Positions 33,908 to 42,110 of a stretch of DNA of 64,000 bases are shown in pieces. The translations under genes were made by a program, and so were the position numbers. Source of the DNA: an uncultured Roseburia sp. (GTDB lineage: Bacteria; Bacillota; Clostridia; Lachnospirales; Lachnospiraceae); assembly GCA_947642555.1 (NCBI GenBank), contig CANRSX010000003.1, forward strand, positions 62,001-126,000. Reading direction: 5' to 3'. How positions within the stretch are numbered: position 1 is the first letter of the stretch; the number at the start of each line of letters is the position of its first letter. The notes under the pieces were generated by a model that was given only the letters and a program-made list of their open reading frames with translations, did no database searches and was not told where the DNA came from.

Positions 33908-34849
33908 ATGAACGCAACGACGTTTGACTATAAAGAGATACAGGGAAGGGAGGAGCGGCTTGCGCCGGGGCACCGGCTCTGTGCGGGCTGCGGCGCCACG
34001 ATTGCGGTGCGCAACGTGTTAAAGGCGCTTCACCCGGGCGACCATGCGGTGGTGGGCAATGCGACCGGCTGCCTGGAGGTATCTTCCTACACCTATCCCT
34101 ATACCGCATACGAGGACAGCTATATCCACAGCGCGTTTGAAAACGCGGGCGCGACCCTCTCCGGTGTGGAGACGGCATACCGGGTGTTAAAGAAAAAAGG
34201 AAAGATCGGCGCGGATTATAAGTTTATCACCTTCGGCGGGGACGGGGGTACCTATGACATCGGCCTGCAGTCCCTCTCCGGAGCCATGGAGCGCGGGCAT
34301 GACATGGTCTATGTCTGCTATGACAACGGCGCATACATGAACACCGGGATACAGCGCTCGTCCGCGACGCCGCCCTTTGCGGACACGACGACAACGCCGG
34401 CGGGGAAGGTCTCCGCGGGAAAGCCGCAGCCGAGAAAGGATCTGGCGGCCATCATGGCGGCGCACAATATCCCCTATGTGGGTCAGACTACGTTTATCGG
34501 AAATATGAAGGATCTCTACACGAAATCGGAGCGGGCGATCTACACCGAAGGTCCGGCGTTCTTAAATATCATGGCGCCCTGCCCGAGAGGCTGGCGGTAT
34601 GAGGCCCCGGAGCTGATTGCGATCTGTAAAGCTGCGGTGGAGACCTGTTACTGGCCGCTGTTTGAGGTGGTGGAAGGGAAATGGAGCTTAAATTATGAGC
34701 CGAAGAAGAAACTGCCGATCGAGGAATTTTTAAAACGGCAGGGGAGATTTAAGCATCTGTTCACACCGGAAAACGAGCACTGCATCGGCGAATTCCAGGC
34801 GGAGGTGGACCGTCGCTGGGAGGAGCTGCTGGCGCGGTGCGCACAGTAA
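33908..34849 (+). CDS. porB: 2-ketoacid:ferredoxin oxidoreductase, beta (TPP-binding) subunit
   Basis: 313 residues. Beta subunit binding thiamine diphosphate: HRLCAGCGATIAVRNVLKAL with iron-sulfur ligand cysteines near residues 22-25, NATGCLEV, GGDGGTYDIGLQSLSGAMERGHD (TPP/Mg motif, about 113-135), and YDNGAYMNTGIQRSS-type substrate loop. GGAGGAG precedes the ATG at 33908; the longer frame from 33749 overlaps porA and is a shadow. Closes the four-gene operon. The gene order porC-D-A-B matches heterotetrameric enzymes of Thermotoga and archaea rather than the single-chain clostridial PFOR. Confidence 0.94.
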   Translation: MNATTFDYKEIQGREERLAPGHRLCAGCGATIAVRNVLKALHPGDHAVVGNATGCLEVSSYTYPYTAYEDSYIHSAFENAGATLSGVETAYRVLKKKGKIGADYKFITFGGDGGTYDIGLQSLSGAMERGHDMVYVCYDNGAYMNTGIQRSSATPPFADTTTTPAGKVSAGKPQPRKDLAAIMAAHNIPYVGQTTFIGNMKDLYTKSERAIYTEGPAFLNIMAPCPRGWRYEAPELIAICKAAVETCYWPLFEVVEGKWSLNYEPKKKLPIEEFLKRQGRFKHLFTPENEHCIGEFQAEVDRRWEELLARCAQ

Positions 34850-34854
34850 AACCA

Positions 34855-34928
34855 GGAGGCAGACCAGGACGGGCTGTCCCGGCAGGCTTTTTTGCGCCGC
34901 ATCGGGAAATCCGCACCGGTCTGCCTCC
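34855..34928. terminator. Inverted repeat between convergent porB and a binding-protein gene
   Basis: Perfect 11-bp arms, GGAGGCAGACC (34855-34865) and GGTCTGCCTCC (34918-34928), enclose 52 bp that include a six-T run. It lies between converging genes and may end both transcripts, but no T-run directly follows the stem, so the call is tentative. Confidence 0.4.
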
Positions 34929-34957
34929 GTCTCTGTGTGACAGGCATTTCTTCTCTT

Positions 34958-36259
34958 TTATGGCAGGGATTCGTCCTGAAGCCGGTCAAATTCCGCCATG
35001 CATTCGTCCACTGTGGCGCCGTCTAACAGCTGCCGCACAATCAGGCAGGTGTTTCCCCACTGCTCCATGTTCATGTCTGCATTTGCGCCGAGCACATAGA
35101 CATTCTCCTCGATTCTGTCATGCAGTGGTTTTAACGCCGGGATGCATTCTGTTTCCACATTTCTGGAGGGGGAGATGACCCGGTTGATCTCTGCGTAGGT
35201 CTGAAGCGCTTCATCCGAGAGGATCACCTCGAGGACATCCTTCGCATCCTCTGCATGTTCCGCGTTTACGCCGATGGCATACCCTGTCATGGGAATGACC
35301 GGCATCTGTCCGCGGCTGCTGGGAAAGCCGATGACGACCATGTTAAAATCAGGATCCCCATACGCGGTATCGGAATTGGCCGCGCCCCAGTAGGCCATGA
35401 CAATCGGCGTTTTCTGCGCCAGGAAATCCGCGCCTTCCCCCTCGATCGCCTCGCTCACACCGGCTTTTTTAGCGTCGATGTATCCGCAGTCAATCAGCTC
35501 CTGGAGAAATTCAAAGCCGGGACGCATGTAGTCGCTGTATCTTCGCTCGCCGCTGTTTAATGCCGCGATCTCCGCTTCTGTGTTTCCGCCGTTGTACAGA
35601 TCCGCGTAAGCCTGCGCAAAGACAAAGGTCTCTAACCACCAGCGGTTTGCACCTACAGGCGTCTCAATCCCGTTCTCTTTGAATACCCGGCAGCATTCGA
35701 GAAAATCCTCGGGTGTTTCCGGCAGTGCGAGACCATATTCGTCGAACATGTCCTTGTTGACAAACAGGCCGTAGGCCACAACCTCCTGCGGAATTGCCAC
35801 CAGCTTTCCGTCGATCGTATTTGCGGTAATCACGACGTCGCGCAGATTTTTGGCGCACTTCAGGTCGGACAGATCCAGAAGCAGGCCTTCATCTCCAAGA
35901 CTGCGGATCGTATCCGGATTGAGCAGATAAAGATCGTCCATATTATTGCGCGCCCGGTCGAGAGCGACATCGTCGTATGTCTTATCCTGATGGTTTTCCG
36001 CCGTATAAGTGATGTAATGAACGGAGACGCCCAGCGCTTCTTCCGCCATGAGGATTGTTGTATCCGCGGCGCTTCTGGCCATATTTTCCGCATCAGGAGC
36101 TGTTTTTTCCATGGGGCTGAACAGATTTACATTCCGCTCACTGTTTTCTTCCTGTGTCACAAGATTCTGATTGGATGTTCCGCTGCCGCAGGCTGCTGCC
36201 ATACAGATCATGGAGCCTGCCAGGACAGCGGCGGTCAGTCTTTTCACTTTTCCTGTCAT
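34958..36259 (-). CDS. Orphan sugar-binding lipoprotein next to a hybrid kinase
   Basis: 433 residues. Lipoprotein signal with Cys at about residue 24 (MAAACGSG), then a family-1 extracellular solute-binding domain: FVNKDMFDEYGLALPETPEDFLECC, NRWWLETFVFAQAYADLYNGG and a long helical C-terminal lobe. No permease or ATPase gene is adjacent; the gene lies 32 bp downstream of a hybrid histidine kinase on the same strand. It may therefore present a ligand to the kinase's extracellular domain, not feed a transporter. The start was placed at the ATG at 36259 (GAGGA 11 nt upstream); an in-frame GTG at 36277 is possible. Ligand unknown. Confidence 0.88.
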   Translation of the reverse strand: MTGKVKRLTAAVLAGSMICMAAACGSGTSNQNLVTQEENSERNVNLFSPMEKTAPDAENMARSAADTTILMAEEALGVSVHYITYTAENHQDKTYDDVALDRARNNMDDLYLLNPDTIRSLGDEGLLLDLSDLKCAKNLRDVVITANTIDGKLVAIPQEVVAYGLFVNKDMFDEYGLALPETPEDFLECCRVFKENGIETPVGANRWWLETFVFAQAYADLYNGGNTEAEIAALNSGERRYSDYMRPGFEFLQELIDCGYIDAKKAGVSEAIEGEGADFLAQKTPIVMAYWGAANSDTAYGDPDFNMVVIGFPSSRGQMPVIPMTGYAIGVNAEHAEDAKDVLEVILSDEALQTYAEINRVISPSRNVETECIPALKPLHDRIEENVYVLGANADMNMEQWGNTCLIVRQLLDGATVDECMAEFDRLQDESLP

Positions 36260-36291
36260 TTTTACATGATTCCTCACAAATTATTTGATTT

Positions 36292-38457
36292 TTATGATTT
36301 CCGGTGCACATACCGGCTGACGGCTTTCTTTAACAGGTCCACATTGATCGGCTTCGTCAGATGGATGTTCATGCCCGCGCCGAGCGCTTCCTTTTCATCT
36401 TCCACAAACGCGTTTGCCGTCATGGCAAAGATGGGGATCTCGCGTGCATCCCGCCGGTCCAGCGCACGGATCGCTCTCGTCGCGTCATAGCCGTTCATAA
36501 CCGGCATCTGGACGTCCATCAGAATCGCGTCAAACTCTCCCTCGCGCGACTCCGTGAAGCGTTCCAGCACCAGTCTGCCGTTTTCGGCGACCACACAGTC
36601 CGCGCCCTCCAGCGAAAGAATGGTCGAGAGGATCTCCGCATTGATCTCATTATCCTCCGCGGCAAGGAAATGCAGGCCCTTAAGACTGCCCTCCTCCTGT
36701 GCCGCAGGCGCTTCCGTTTCATCCGGCTTTGCTGTCTGGCATGTCGAGATTCTCAGCGGAAGATCCACGCGAAAGAGGCTGCCCCTGTCGACCTCGCTGA
36801 AGACCTCGATGGTTCCGCCCATGAGATCCACAAGATTTTTTGTGATCGCCATGCCAAGGCCGGTTCCCTGGACTTTGTTTGTCGTGCTGTTTTCCGCCCG
36901 TGTAAATACGTCAAAAATGGTTTTCAGATATTCCGGCGTCATACCGTAGCCGTTGTCCTCCACCTCAATCCGGATGTGCTCAAACTGATCCGAGCGCTTC
37001 TGCCCGGCCATGCGCAGCCAGATTTCTCCGCCCTCCTGAGTATATTTGACGGCGTTTGAGAGAAGGTTGATCAGGATCTGACTGATTCTCGTCTCATCGC
37101 CCAGCAGGTATTCGTGCTCCGGATCCGCGATCTCCACATGGAATTCCTGCGCCTTTGCACTGGCCATGGGCCGGATCATCGCATCGATGGAAGAGATCAG
37201 ATCGTTTATGGAAAAGGTATCCTCATTCAGTACGACTTTTCCGCTTTCAATCTTTGAGACCTCCAGAATGTCGTTGATGAGCCCGAGCAGATGCTGACCG
37301 GACGCCATGATCTTTTTCGTGTATTCACGCACCTTGTCGGGATCCTCCGCATCCTTCGCGAGCAGGGAGGTAAACCCGATCACCGCGTTCATCGGCGTGC
37401 GGATATCATGGGACATATTGGAGAGAAACATGGTCTTGGCGCTGCTCGCCAGCTGCGCTGCATGAAGCGCTTCGGTCAGCTGCGCGCTGTGACGCTCCCG
37501 TTCTTCCTCGCGCTCCCGCATGAGCGCTTTCTGCCGGCGCTCGCTGAAATAGTACAGCATACAGCAGAAAAGAAACGCCACCAGCATAATGAGGACGACA
37601 ATAAAGATATTATAGTTTACCGTTTCGCCCTCCTGCTGAATCGCTTCGGTCGGGACATAGCCGACAAGGCAGATCGTACCGTCGTTTACCATCCAGATAA
37701 AATTCAGCGAGCTTTTATTCTGAATATCATGCCCGAACATAATATTCTGCCGGTTTTGGACACAGTCTTCGATTTCCGCCCGAAGGGCCTCCTCATGAAT
37801 ATCGTTTGCCCGGTAAAAATCCTCCAGATTCAGATGACCCGCATTCCGCGCGCCCATGCCCTTTGGCTTTAGCACAAACCGCTCCGTCTCCGTGTCCATA
37901 AGATAGAGCATGGCCTGTTTGTTATAAAAGCCGTCCGGAAGCGAGCGGTCGAGGAAGTCATACGTATATTCGACATAAAGCATACCGATGTCCGTTCCGT
38001 CTTTTGTCACAGGACATTTGATGCAGTAGGCCCATGACCCCATATAGTTTAAGTAGGAGCTGGAGATTTCCAGCCCGTCCGTTCTTTTGCCCGAAGAAAA
38101 AAATACCAGCCCGTCTTCGGAAAAAGCTTCCCCTGTGCTGGAGATTCCTTCTGTTTCCCCTGTACGGATCAGGGCAAGCTTTACCATGGTCTCATTCTTC
38201 TGATAAGAACGGATATATGCTTCGGGGTCTTCCATCCCGGCAATATCCTGCGCCAGCAATATCTGGAACTCCGCTTCGATCTCCCAGACAGACTCTATTG
38301 TGCTTTTTATCATATTCAGATTTTCACTCAGATTCTGGACCGCCGCGTCGGACATCTCTCTTGAGATTTTGCGTGATACCGAGAATACAACGGCGCCAAG
38401 AATGCAGAAAACCAGTATTATGGAAAAAAGTAAAGGAATTCTTTTTTTCTGTTTCAT
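36292..38457 (-). CDS. Hybrid sensor histidine kinase/receiver
   Basis: 721 residues. Transmembrane helix 1 at about 8-27, an extracellular sensory region of about 250 residues, transmembrane helix 2 at about 282-304, and a coiled coil (EREEERERHSAQLTEALHAAQLA). HisKA follows with MFLSNMSHDIRTPMNAVIGF (phospho-accepting His near 348), then HATPase_c with LLSNAVKYTQEGG, DNGYGM and GTGLGMAI. A receiver domain ends the protein, with ILMDVQMPVMNGYDATR (Asp near 648). There is no DNA-binding or other output domain and no separate response regulator nearby. Its operon partner is a sugar-binding lipoprotein. It resembles kinases that read a periplasmic-type binding protein; the downstream output is unknown. 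Confidence 0.93.
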   Translation of the reverse strand: MKQKKRIPLLFSIILVFCILGAVVFSVSRKISREMSDAAVQNLSENLNMIKSTIESVWEIEAEFQILLAQDIAGMEDPEAYIRSYQKNETMVKLALIRTGETEGISSTGEAFSEDGLVFFSSGKRTDGLEISSSYLNYMGSWAYCIKCPVTKDGTDIGMLYVEYTYDFLDRSLPDGFYNKQAMLYLMDTETERFVLKPKGMGARNAGHLNLEDFYRANDIHEEALRAEIEDCVQNRQNIMFGHDIQNKSSLNFIWMVNDGTICLVGYVPTEAIQQEGETVNYNIFIVVLIMLVAFLFCCMLYYFSERRQKALMREREEERERHSAQLTEALHAAQLASSAKTMFLSNMSHDIRTPMNAVIGFTSLLAKDAEDPDKVREYTKKIMASGQHLLGLINDILEVSKIESGKVVLNEDTFSINDLISSIDAMIRPMASAKAQEFHVEIADPEHEYLLGDETRISQILINLLSNAVKYTQEGGEIWLRMAGQKRSDQFEHIRIEVEDNGYGMTPEYLKTIFDVFTRAENSTTNKVQGTGLGMAITKNLVDLMGGTIEVFSEVDRGSLFRVDLPLRISTCQTAKPDETEAPAAQEEGSLKGLHFLAAEDNEINAEILSTILSLEGADCVVAENGRLVLERFTESREGEFDAILMDVQMPVMNGYDATRAIRALDRRDAREIPIFAMTANAFVEDEKEALGAGMNIHLTKPINVDLLKKAVSRYVHRKS

Positions 38458-38594
38458 ATTCGTTCCACCGCGTGTCTTTTTTAAACCTATTTTACACTTT
38501 TTTATCGATTTTTTCTACAATAGAATCTAATTTTTGCAATCCGGTCATATATCTATCATATTCAGAAGGGCGGAACATGATAGTATCTGTCGCC

Positions 38595-39950
38595 TTATTC
38601 CTCTCTCGTGATATTTTTCACCCAGATATACTTTTTATACCGAAGATACACGGCCGGCAGCTTTACGATCTCGTCCATATTTACGATGCAGTATACGGCC
38701 AGCACCGGCAGCTTCAGCGCAAAGGCGGCAAGAAAGCCGAACGGAACCGAGAAGCACCACATCGCGAAAACATTGCCGATCATGTCAAATTTCGAGTCGC
38801 CGCCGGCGCAGAAAATCCCGTCGAGCACGGTGGTGTTCACGGACTGAGCCATGATATTGATACCGCAGAAGATCAGCATATACTGAAGATAGACCGCGGC
38901 GGAATCCTCGATGGGCGCAATTTTAACGATCACGGGCGAAAGGGCAATGAGAGCCGTGCCGGTAAAGATCCCGACTGCGATCGCCAGGTGGGAGAGTCTG
39001 CGTCCGTATTCTTTTGCCAGATCCAGTTTCCCGGCGCCAAGGACATTTCCGATCAGCACGCCTGCGCCGCCGCTGACGCCGCGGATCAGGCAGGAGAGGA
39101 GGCTCTTGGCGATGGAGGTGATGGAATTCGCCGCCACGGCGTCGGATCCCATGTGCCCCATGATGACCGAATAGGAGGAAAACGCCACGCCCCATACCAG
39201 CGAGGCGCCGAGCACCGGTCTGGTATAATGCCAGAAATCCTGTGCCAGAGACCGGTTGGCGGTTCGAAACAGCTTTGACCAGGACACCCGCGCCCGGCCC
39301 GGCCGCAGGCATTCGAAGACGCTCCATGCCAGCTCGATGGCCCTGGCGGTCACTGTGGCGTAGGCGGCGCCTGCCACGCCAAAGGCAGGGAACCCGAGAA
39401 GGCCGAAGATCAGCAGCGCGTTTAAGACAATGTTAATCACGACGCAGGAGGAGCTGATCAGGGAGCTTCTTCCCGCGAAGCCGGTATTTTTCAGTAAGAT
39501 CAGATAAATCTGCGACACGGCGCATAACAGGTAAGAAAAAGAAACCGCCCTTATGTAGACAGCGCCGCATTCGATCAGCTCCGGTTCGCCTGTAAAAATG
39601 CCGATCAGAAGCCGGGGAAAGAAAAAGGCGGCCACGGTAAAAAGAAGGCCCACCGCCAGGTTCACCCGAAGCGCAACCGGCATCACATCCTCGATCGAAG
39701 GGATGTCCTGTTTTCCCCAGTACTGCGCCACCAGGATCCCCGCGCCGACCGATATTCCGCTGATAAAGAGGCTGAGCACAAACTGGATCTGGCCGGCCAG
39801 GGATACGGAGGAAAGAGCCGTCTGGTCGAGAAGGCCGAGCATCGCGGCGTCGGTGGCGCTGACGAGCGCCAGCATAAAGCTCTGAACCGTGATCGGTATG
39901 ACCAGGGATTTTAACATGGTATAAAAATTGTCATCTCTTTTTGCACGCAT
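38595..39950 (-). CDS. MATE family efflux transporter
   Basis: 451 residues with about 12 transmembrane helices in two related halves. Family landmarks include MLGLLDQTALSSVSLAGQIQF, GAGILVAQYWGKQD, and in the second half ANSITSIAKSLLSCLIRGVSGGAGVLIGNVLGAG. Exports cationic drugs or metabolites using a sodium or proton gradient. A near-consensus promoter lies at 40000-40029, and the ribosome binding site AGGAAACAGGT is moderate. Long frames on the opposite strand here are shadows. Substrate not deducible. Confidence 0.94.
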   Translation of the reverse strand: MRAKRDDNFYTMLKSLVIPITVQSFMLALVSATDAAMLGLLDQTALSSVSLAGQIQFVLSLFISGISVGAGILVAQYWGKQDIPSIEDVMPVALRVNLAVGLLFTVAAFFFPRLLIGIFTGEPELIECGAVYIRAVSFSYLLCAVSQIYLILLKNTGFAGRSSLISSSCVVINIVLNALLIFGLLGFPAFGVAGAAYATVTARAIELAWSVFECLRPGRARVSWSKLFRTANRSLAQDFWHYTRPVLGASLVWGVAFSSYSVIMGHMGSDAVAANSITSIAKSLLSCLIRGVSGGAGVLIGNVLGAGKLDLAKEYGRRLSHLAIAVGIFTGTALIALSPVIVKIAPIEDSAAVYLQYMLIFCGINIMAQSVNTTVLDGIFCAGGDSKFDMIGNVFAMWCFSVPFGFLAAFALKLPVLAVYCIVNMDEIVKLPAVYLRYKKYIWVKNITREE

Positions 39951-39999
39951 CTGTTTTACCTGTTTCCTTTGTTCCTGTAATTTGTCGGACTATGATCTG

Positions 40000-40029
40000 A
40001 GTATATACAACTCCCGCGCCGCTTGTCAA
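40000..40029 (-). promoter_or_regulatory. Promoter for the MATE gene
   Basis: Minus strand: perfect -35 TTGACA (40024-40029), 18-bp spacer, -10 TATACT (40000-40005); a TATATA two bases nearer gives a 16-bp spacing. Confidence 0.65.
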
Positions 40030-40068
40030 TACGGGAAGTGCCGGTCAGCGGGAGGCGGCGCGCCGTAC

Positions 40069-40097
40069 TTGCCAGTTTTTCCGGACAGGGGTATAAT
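40069..40097 (+). promoter_or_regulatory. Promoter for the yjbR-like gene
   Basis: -35 TTGCCA (40069-40074), 17-bp spacer, perfect -10 TATAAT (40092-40097). The leader is only about 18 nt. Confidence 0.75.
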
Positions 40098-40121
40098 ACC
40101 CGTAAAAAAGGAGGAACCCAC

Positions 40122-40490
40122 ATGAGATATACCTGGATCGACGCGTATCTGCTGGAGAAAACCGGCGTCACCAAAGACCTGCAGAAGGACTGGAACTGGA
40201 TCCGCTACCACATCGGCGGAAAAATGTTTGCCGCGGTCTGCCTGGGGGAGAATGACGAGCCGTACTATATCACGTTAAAGCTGGAGCCGGCGGAGGGAGA
40301 TTTTCTGCGGTCACAGTACGAGGATATCATTCCCGGCTACTATATGAATAAAATGCACTGGAATTCTATAAAGCCGGACGGAGCGGTGCCGGACGAGCTG
40401 TTAAAGGATCTGCTGGACAAATCGTATCAGCTGGTGCTGGGGAGCTTTAGTAAGAAGAAACAGAAGGAGATTTTGGGGGGCGAGGCATGA
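40122..40490 (+). CDS. MmcQ/YjbR family protein
   Basis: 122 residues. MmcQ/YjbR fold, often described as DNA-binding by structural similarity. Seen: EKDWNWIRYHIGGKMFAAV-type strand (here KDWNWIRYHIGGKMFAAV), YYITLKLEPAEGDFLRSQYEDIIPGYYMNKMHWNSI and the C-terminal helix LLKDLLDKSYQLVLGSFSKKKQ. AAGGAGG is 7 nt before the ATG. The stop overlaps the next start (ATGA), so it is co-translated with a membrane protein of unknown role. Function unknown. Confidence 0.9.
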   Translation: MRYTWIDAYLLEKTGVTKDLQKDWNWIRYHIGGKMFAAVCLGENDEPYYITLKLEPAEGDFLRSQYEDIIPGYYMNKMHWNSIKPDGAVPDELLKDLLDKSYQLVLGSFSKKKQKEILGGEA

Positions 40491-42100
40491 CGGGAGAGAC
40501 GGAAGAAAAAAAGAGACCGGTAAGCGCCGGCGTTTTCGTGACAGCGGCGCTTGCGGCGGCATCTGTTTTGTATCTGGCCAGCCGGGAGGTATTATCCTGG
40601 TCTGGTCTGTACCTGCAGATGCGGGTGGCGATACCGGGAGAGCTCCTTGCCTTTCTCGTCACGCCGGTCTGCTTTTTCATTGTTGTGACGGCCTCTGCCC
40701 TGCGGGCAGGCAGACGCGGGGGCAGGGGAATGCGGGCAGCGGGGATTGTGGTCTGCGCGCTTGCCGCGTTTGCGGGATTTTTCTACCTGACGGTCGGCAG
40801 TCTGATTTATGTTTTCCTGCGGTCGGGTGAGCTGGAGCGGGACAGAAGGGTGGGAGAGGACGGGATCTGGATCGAATCGGTCGGGGAAGAGAGCAGGGGC
40901 CTTGAAAGCTGGCAGGTGTACCGCTATTATGAGCCGGTGGCATGGGTGCTGAAACGTCCGTACGAACCGCTGTCAGAGGTGATGGAGTGGAGAGCGTACC
41001 GGAAATATGGGGAGACGTTTGTCGTCACACCGCAGGACCGCTCCAGGGAGACGGATGAGAAACTTTCGGTCTACACGCTTTTTCTGGAATCGGACCAGGA
41101 GCTTGTGATCCATATGCTGTCCGGGGATTCATTTTATGGTTTTCTGGACGATTATCCGCAGGCGAAGGCGAACCGGCTGCTTTCCATGGATCCGGAGGCT
41201 GGCGGAATCGTGGATTTTTTGACGGCCGGGTCAGAGGAGGATCAGACAGAGACGCTTCTCTCCTGCTTTGCAGCGGCTCCGGTGATTGTCATTGAAGACG
41301 AGGCGGACGGTGACAAAAAGGCGGGGCTGATCGCGCGGGCGGTCGGCAGGGTGGCAGATGAGCCGCTTTTTCATGTGGAAGGGAACGAGGCGGCGGTCGT
41401 GCTGCGGATCTGTTTTCCGGACGGTGGGACGCAGGATATGAGGCTTTCCTTTGGCAACCTGGCAAACCGTTACGTCAATGATTCCGTAAACGGCATGATA
41501 CGGGGAGACTACTATGCGAATGAGGAACACGTGAGGGATGCGATCCGTTACTGGTATGAGGCGCATGAGGCGGATATGCAGGAAGGGTCCGGGCTGCCCG
41601 GGAGCGGCGCCGGCGGTGAAGCCGGCCTGCCAGAGGACGGAGCTACAGGCGATGAAGCCGGCCTCCCGGGAAGCGGAGCCACAGGTGATGAAGCCGGCCT
41701 CCCGGAGGACGGAGCCGCAGACCCGGATACCGTGGAGGGGGCTTACCTGTGTCTGTACCGGGAGATTTTTGTGCCGGAGGGCGCCATCTACGACTGTCGC
41801 TATAATGCGAAGGGCAATTTTTATGCCGTGGTCTCGGAGGGCAGAGGGAAGCCTGCCGCGGATCAGCCAGAGATGGACACCCGGTGTACGGTGGTGTACG
41901 ACCGGGAGTCGGCAAACGGGGAATGCCACCTGTTCGTGTATTATGAAACCTGGTATCAGGAGGATGGTTCCGAATACACGACGGCGATCCGCAATACCTA
42001 TGCGGTAAATAAGTCAACCGGTGAGGTCACGCCGTCCGGGAAGCGGGCATGGGAGGACGTCGGCTCGCAGGACTATCAGGAGGCGGCAGGGGAGAAATAG
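40487..42100 (+). CDS. Membrane protein of unknown function with Gly-rich tandem repeat
   Basis: 537 residues. Three hydrophobic segments lie in the first 110 residues (about 14-32, 50-70 and 82-108); the rest is a large hydrophilic domain, probably outside the membrane. I do not recognise the family. Between about residues 366 and 413 it has four 12-residue repeats of the type EAGLPEDGATGD, encoded by 36-bp tandem repeats. After the repeats a domain with many Tyr/Cys (AYLCLYREIFVPEGAIYDCRYNAKG) follows. The ATG overlaps the stop of the YjbR-like gene. Stretches such as LVIHMLSGDSFYGFLDDYPQAKANRL give no catalytic signature. Confidence 0.8.
   Translation: MTGETEEKKRPVSAGVFVTAALAAASVLYLASREVLSWSGLYLQMRVAIPGELLAFLVTPVCFFIVVTASALRAGRRGGRGMRAAGIVVCALAAFAGFFYLTVGSLIYVFLRSGELERDRRVGEDGIWIESVGEESRGLESWQVYRYYEPVAWVLKRPYEPLSEVMEWRAYRKYGETFVVTPQDRSRETDEKLSVYTLFLESDQELVIHMLSGDSFYGFLDDYPQAKANRLLSMDPEAGGIVDFLTAGSEEDQTETLLSCFAAAPVIVIEDEADGDKKAGLIARAVGRVADEPLFHVEGNEAAVVLRICFPDGGTQDMRLSFGNLANRYVNDSVNGMIRGDYYANEEHVRDAIRYWYEAHEADMQEGSGLPGSGAGGEAGLPEDGATGDEAGLPGSGATGDEAGLPEDGAADPDTVEGAYLCLYREIFVPEGAIYDCRYNAKGNFYAVVSEGRGKPAADQPEMDTRCTVVYDRESANGECHLFVYYETWYQEDGSEYTTAIRNTYAVNKSTGEVTPSGKRAWEDVGSQDYQEAAGEK
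41582..41725 (+). repeat. 36-bp tandem repeat, four copies, inside a coding region
   Basis: Units begin at 41582, 41618, 41654 and 41690, each starting GAAG and coding for 12 residues; units 2 and 4 and units 1 and 3 are most alike, suggesting duplication of a two-unit block. Being in frame, slippage would change only repeat number. Confidence 0.85.
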
Positions 42101-42110
42101 AGCGGGTAAA

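Noticed and set aside
38034-39278. Long plus-strand open frame (414 codons) opposite the hybrid kinase and MATE genes
   Set aside because: It is antisense to two well-recognised proteins, has no ribosome binding site or family match, and arises from GC-rich codon bias; treated as a shadow.
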